From assembly GCF_035917975.1 (NCBI RefSeq), contig NZ_CP109130.1, positions 6,014,001 through 6,078,000 of the forward strand: a stretch of 64,000 bases of DNA. Direction: 5' to 3'. Below the pieces are notes generated by a model, which was given only the letters and a program-made list of their open reading frames with translations, was not told where the DNA came from and made no database searches. This DNA is from Streptosporangium sp. NBC_01756. GTDB taxonomy: Bacteria > Actinomycetota > Actinomycetes > Streptosporangiales > Streptosporangiaceae. Position 1 is the first letter of the stretch, and each line of letters opens with the position of its first letter. The translations under genes were made by a program, and so were the position numbers. Below are positions 60,853 through 64,000 of the stretch, piece after piece.

Positions 60853-63548
60853 TCAAAGCATGTCGCCTCCGGCTACGGGCGCCTTCTGTAGAACTACTAG
60901 CCGCGCCAGATCCGTACGGGAGCCGATGCCCAGCTTCGGATAGATCTTGTACAGGTGGTACTCGACCGTACGCGGGCTCAGGAAGAGCTGGGCGGCGATC
61001 TGCTTGCTCGACAACCCGTCGGCGACCAGGCCCGCGATGCGCAGTTCCTGCGGGGTCAGCGCGTCGAGCACGCTGGGGGGCGGGGCGCTGCCGTTCTCGC
61101 CCGCCGCCCGCAGCTCCTCCTGCGCGCGCCGCGCCCACGGCCGGGCGCCGGCCTGCTCGAAAATCTCCCACGCCATCCGCAGATGCGCTCGCGCCTGGCC
61201 CGGCCGCTGCGCGCGGCGCAGACGCTCACCCAGCAGCAGGGCCGTCCTGGCCGCCTCGAACGGGTTGGTGTGCAGCCGCAGCGCCTCGCCGAAAGCCTCC
61301 TCAGCCGATTCGGCCAGGCCTCGGCAGCGGGCCAGCAGAGCGCGCGACTCGGACGTCGCGGCGTGCTCGGTCGATCGCTCGTAGGCCGAAAGCGCCGCGC
61401 GGGCACCGGCCTCGTCGCCCGCGCCCACTGCGGCCTCGACCCGGTCCGGCATGGTCCGCCACGCCACGGTCGGATGCCCCGCGCCCGGCCCCGCCACCGC
61501 GATCGCCCGGAAACGGTCGTGCGCCGACGCGTAGCGGCCCAGGCACAAATCGAGCATCGCCAGCGCGTACGCGGCCACCCCCGCGCGCAGTCCCACCCGG
61601 TGCGGCAGGGCGATGGCCAGCGCCTCGCGGGCCTGCCGTTCGCAGGGCTCCTCCTCGCCGCGCAGAGCCGCCAGCACCGCCAGATTGGCCAGGTGCGCGG
61701 CCACCGTGTTCTCGTACCCGGCCTCCCGCGCCAGCGCCAGGCCCTCCTCAGAAACGGCCTGGCTGCGCGCGAGCCGCCCGGCGAGGCGGTCGGCGGTCGC
61801 CACGAACTCCAGCACGACGGGCAGCTGCCCGGTCATCCCCGACACCCTGGCCACTCGCCCGGCCCGCTCGGCCATCTCGGTCGCCAGATCCGACTCGCCC
61901 AGAGCGCTGGCCGCGGCCGTCGCCCACAGGTAGCCCGCCGCATCCTCCAGCTCGCCGGCCCGCGCCAGTGCCCGCCGCAGCAGGCCCGGCCCGGCAGCGT
62001 CGCCGTTCAGAGTCAGCCCGATCCCGGCCACCGTGTCCCGCAAGAACCCCTCGGGGTGCGCCGCCGCCCGTCGGCCGAGCTCGACGATGGCCGCCGTGTC
62101 GCCGACGTACGAGGCCGCCTCCACGGCGTCGGCCAGCATGTCCAGGCTGTCGCCCGCCGCCAGGATCCGCACGGCCTCGGCGGCGTTGCCCGAGTTCAGC
62201 TCGAACCGGCCCCGGAGCTGGGCGATCTCCATCGCGAGCGTGATGTCCCTGCCGGCCCCTTCGCGTGCCTCGGCCAGCAGCGATTCCGCCTGTCCCGGCC
62301 GGCCGGCGAGCCAGGCCGCCACGGCGGCGTCCTTCAGCCGGACGGCGCGGGCGCGCGGCTCGGGGGTCAGCTCGGCGCCCTGGTCAGGGCGGTGGCGGCG
62401 GCGCCGTACCCGCCGCGGTCGCGAGCCCGCTCGGCGGCCTCCGCCAGCGCGACGGCGACCGGCTCGGCCTGGCCCAGGGCGGCTCCGGCCAGGTGCCAGG
62501 CCCTACGGTCGCCCGCGGTCAGCTCCGCCAGGACGGCGTGCACGTGGCGGACCTCGGCGGGGGCGGCCGCCTCGTGGATCGCGGATCGCATGAGCGGGTG
62601 ACGGAAGCGCACGCCTGTGCCCGACACCTCGGCCAGCCCGCTCTCCTCCAGCTCGGCGAAGGCCGCCGCCACCACCGACGCCGCCGCCCCCGAACCCGCC
62701 GCCGCCCCGGCCGCCAGCCGCTCGGCGGCATGCAGGACCACCTCGAGGTCGGTCTCGACGGCGGCGAGCAGGGCGACCAGCCGGGCGGGGGCCGACAAGC
62801 CGGTCACCCGGTCGCCGAAAAGCCGGGCGCCGCCGGGCAGCGGGTCAGGCAGCGGGTCGCGGTCGGCGAGTTGCGCGGGCGTCAGCCGGGCGGCGATCTC
62901 GTCCAGGGCCAGGGGGTTAGCCCCGGTCAGCGTGATGAGTTCCCGTCTCACCGGGGCGGCCAGCAGCCCGTGCCGGGACTCCAACAGCTCGGCCGCGGCG
63001 TCCTCGGGCAGGCCGCGCACGCCCACCGTTGACGGCACGCCCTTGACAGGAGCGTCGCCGCGGACGGCGAGCAACATCGCGATCCGTTCGGTACCCAGCC
63101 GCCTGGCGGCGAACAGCAGCGCGTCGGCCGAGGCCCGGTCGACCCATTGGAAGTCGTCGACCACGCAGATCAGGCCCTCCGGGCTGGCGGCCTCGACCAG
63201 CAACGACAGCACGCCGGCGCCCAGTAGGAAGCGGTCGCCCGCGCCGCCGGCGGCGTGCCCCAGGGCCGCTCGCACGGCGTCGCCCTGCGGCCCTGGTAGC
63301 GCGTCGATCAATCCGGCCACCGGCCACAGCAGCTGGTGCAGCGCCGCGAACGCCAGGTCGGACTCGGACTCGACGCCGCCGGTCCGCAGCACCCGCATCG
63401 CCTCGCCCCGCGCGGCCGCTGCGTCGAGCAGGGCGGTCTTGCCCGCGCCGGCCTCACCCCGGAGCGCCACCGCCCCGCCGCAGCCATGGCGGGCCTGTGC
63501 GATCACCTCGTCGAGCGCGCTGATTTCCACAGATCTTCCGTAAAGCAC
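60853..63548 (-). pseudogene. LAL-type LuxR-family regulator, split by a frameshift
   Basis: Two frames together encode about 898 residues, the normal LAL length. The first (63548-62367) has Walker A GEAGAGKTALL (31-41) and Walker B LICVVDDFQW and ends ...ALTRAPS-stop. The second frame continues seamlessly (AELTPEPRARAVRLKDAAVAAWLAG...) through TPR-like repeats to a C-terminal LuxR HTH (LTPQELRIAGLVADGLSSKQIAAQLFLSPRTVEYHLYKIYPKLGI). Loss of one G in AGGGCGCCGAG near 62375-62385 explains the break. It could be a real mutation or a sequencing error; each half is otherwise intact. Confidence 0.85.
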
Positions 63549-63657
63549 AGAAACCCACTGTAAAGGGGGCGGCCGGCTCGCCTTGAAGGCCGCCGCCCTC
63601 GCCCGCAGGGCGCAGCGCCCCCTGCTATGACCCGGTGCGAGGGCGAGCCGGGCCTCA

Positions 63658-63927
63658 TGCGGCGGGAAGCCAATCGGCAGGGCCCGCCACTTGATCCCGT
63701 TACCGGGTCACATAACCGATCGCGTCGAGCGCCGCGCGCAGGTCATGCACCATCGGCCGGCCGGTGGCGGCGACCCGCTCGGCCATCACCGCCCGCGCCT
63801 CGCCTTCCAGCACCGCCCATTCGGCAACGGTCAGATCCGACGGGTATGCCGGTTTGCGGCCGTGACATCGGCACCCCGGTGAGGCGCGATCGCCGGCGTT
63901 CACGGACGCGGGCGTGTAGCCAGACAA
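63658..63927 (-). pseudogene. IS5-family transposase N-terminal remnant
   Basis: YPSDLTVAEWAVLEGEARAV...GRPMVHDLRAALDAIGYVTR (stop at 63700) matches the N-terminal domain of IS5-type transposases. The next expected residues NGIKWRALPIGFPP appear in another frame right after, so a one-base indel broke the gene, and the catalytic DDE part is absent. Marks an old insertion beside the LAL gene. Confidence 0.75.
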
Positions 63928-64000
63928 TCACGGGCTCCTGGTCGCCGAGTTGCGCAGACAACACCTCAGCTACCAGCAGCCCGCTCCTGTCTGCGGGCGT

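Noticed and set aside
59572-60891. 439-codon plus-strand frame opposite the alpha/beta hydrolase
   Set aside because: Antisense shadow; the hydrolase frame carries GHSAGG and a full fold.
63743-64000. Minus-strand frame open to the window edge (VAEVLSAQLGDQEPVIVWLHARV)
   Set aside because: Looks mildly coding but overlaps the IS5 remnant in another frame and cannot be assessed without the next bases.

Overview
The window is a 64 kb piece of a high-GC (roughly 70 percent) actinobacterial chromosome. GTG and TTG starts are frequent, genes often overlap by four bases (GTGA or ATGA), and Shine-Dalgarno sites are of the GGAGG type. Gene content (ClpS / DUF2017 / Mec / CysO / CysM, MurI, Rph and RdgB in the mycobacterial order, a glycine-riboswitch gcv operon, a hut cluster, an HrdD-like sigma factor with a sigma-R type promoter) fits the Streptosporangiales (Streptosporangium or Nonomuraea-like). 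That placement is inference, because no rRNA or marker phylogeny is available here.

Layout. 1-4.4 kb: tail of a secreted M43-type metalloprotease, an MFS pump, a repeat-containing membrane protein, and a DEAD/DEAH helicase preceded by a coupled mini-ORF. 4.4-17 kb: NAD salvage pair pncB-pncA, then the conserved clpS to rdgB block. The block holds a sulfur-carrier cysteine pathway (Mec, CysO, CysM) with a candidate leaderless leader peptide, and it is interrupted by a DUF3352 protein, an apparently intact IS605-type element (TnpA plus TnpB) and a thioesterase. 17-27 kb: sulfite-oxidase-like protein, FMN reductase/MarR divergon with paired operators, a papain-fold deamidase toxin/immunity pair, and a two-component system next to a MacB-like ABC exporter. 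27-36 kb: a class I tRNA with a UAG anticodon, Bcp peroxiredoxin, DUF3618, a PLP enzyme, DUF6286/AmaP, a glycosyltransferase-like protein overlapping AmaP antisense, and sdaA-gcvH-gcvT under a tandem glycine riboswitch.

36-48.5 kb: a gamma-glutamylation catabolic set (glutamine-synthetase-like ligase, aldehyde dehydrogenase, SDR, and a class I amidotransferase now 5 kb away) apparently split by two MFS pumps with ArsR and TetR regulators. Then come a FadR-type regulator, an orphan RHH-like antitoxin with a 10-bp-arm palindrome, a CsbD-like small protein and an aminoglycoside phosphotransferase. 48.6-58 kb: ABC exporter and the histidine-utilisation cluster (hutU, an RpiR-type regulator, SDR, an M20 amidohydrolase, hutF, hutI). 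Two identical TGAATG-N4-CATTCA operators sit at the two hut transcription units. 58-64 kb: HrdD-like sigma factor, a strongly structured GT-rich intergenic region, then decayed accessory sequence (truncated ABC ATPase, alpha/beta hydrolase, frameshifted LAL-type LuxR regulator, IS5-family remnant).

The most interesting items are the shared hut operator and its likely RpiR repressor, the unusual UAG-anticodon tRNA, the candidate leaderless leader peptide before cysO together with a CysO that carries two residues after its diglycine next to a JAMM protease, and the translationally coupled mini-ORF before the helicase. All functions are assigned by reading motifs; no database search was run.
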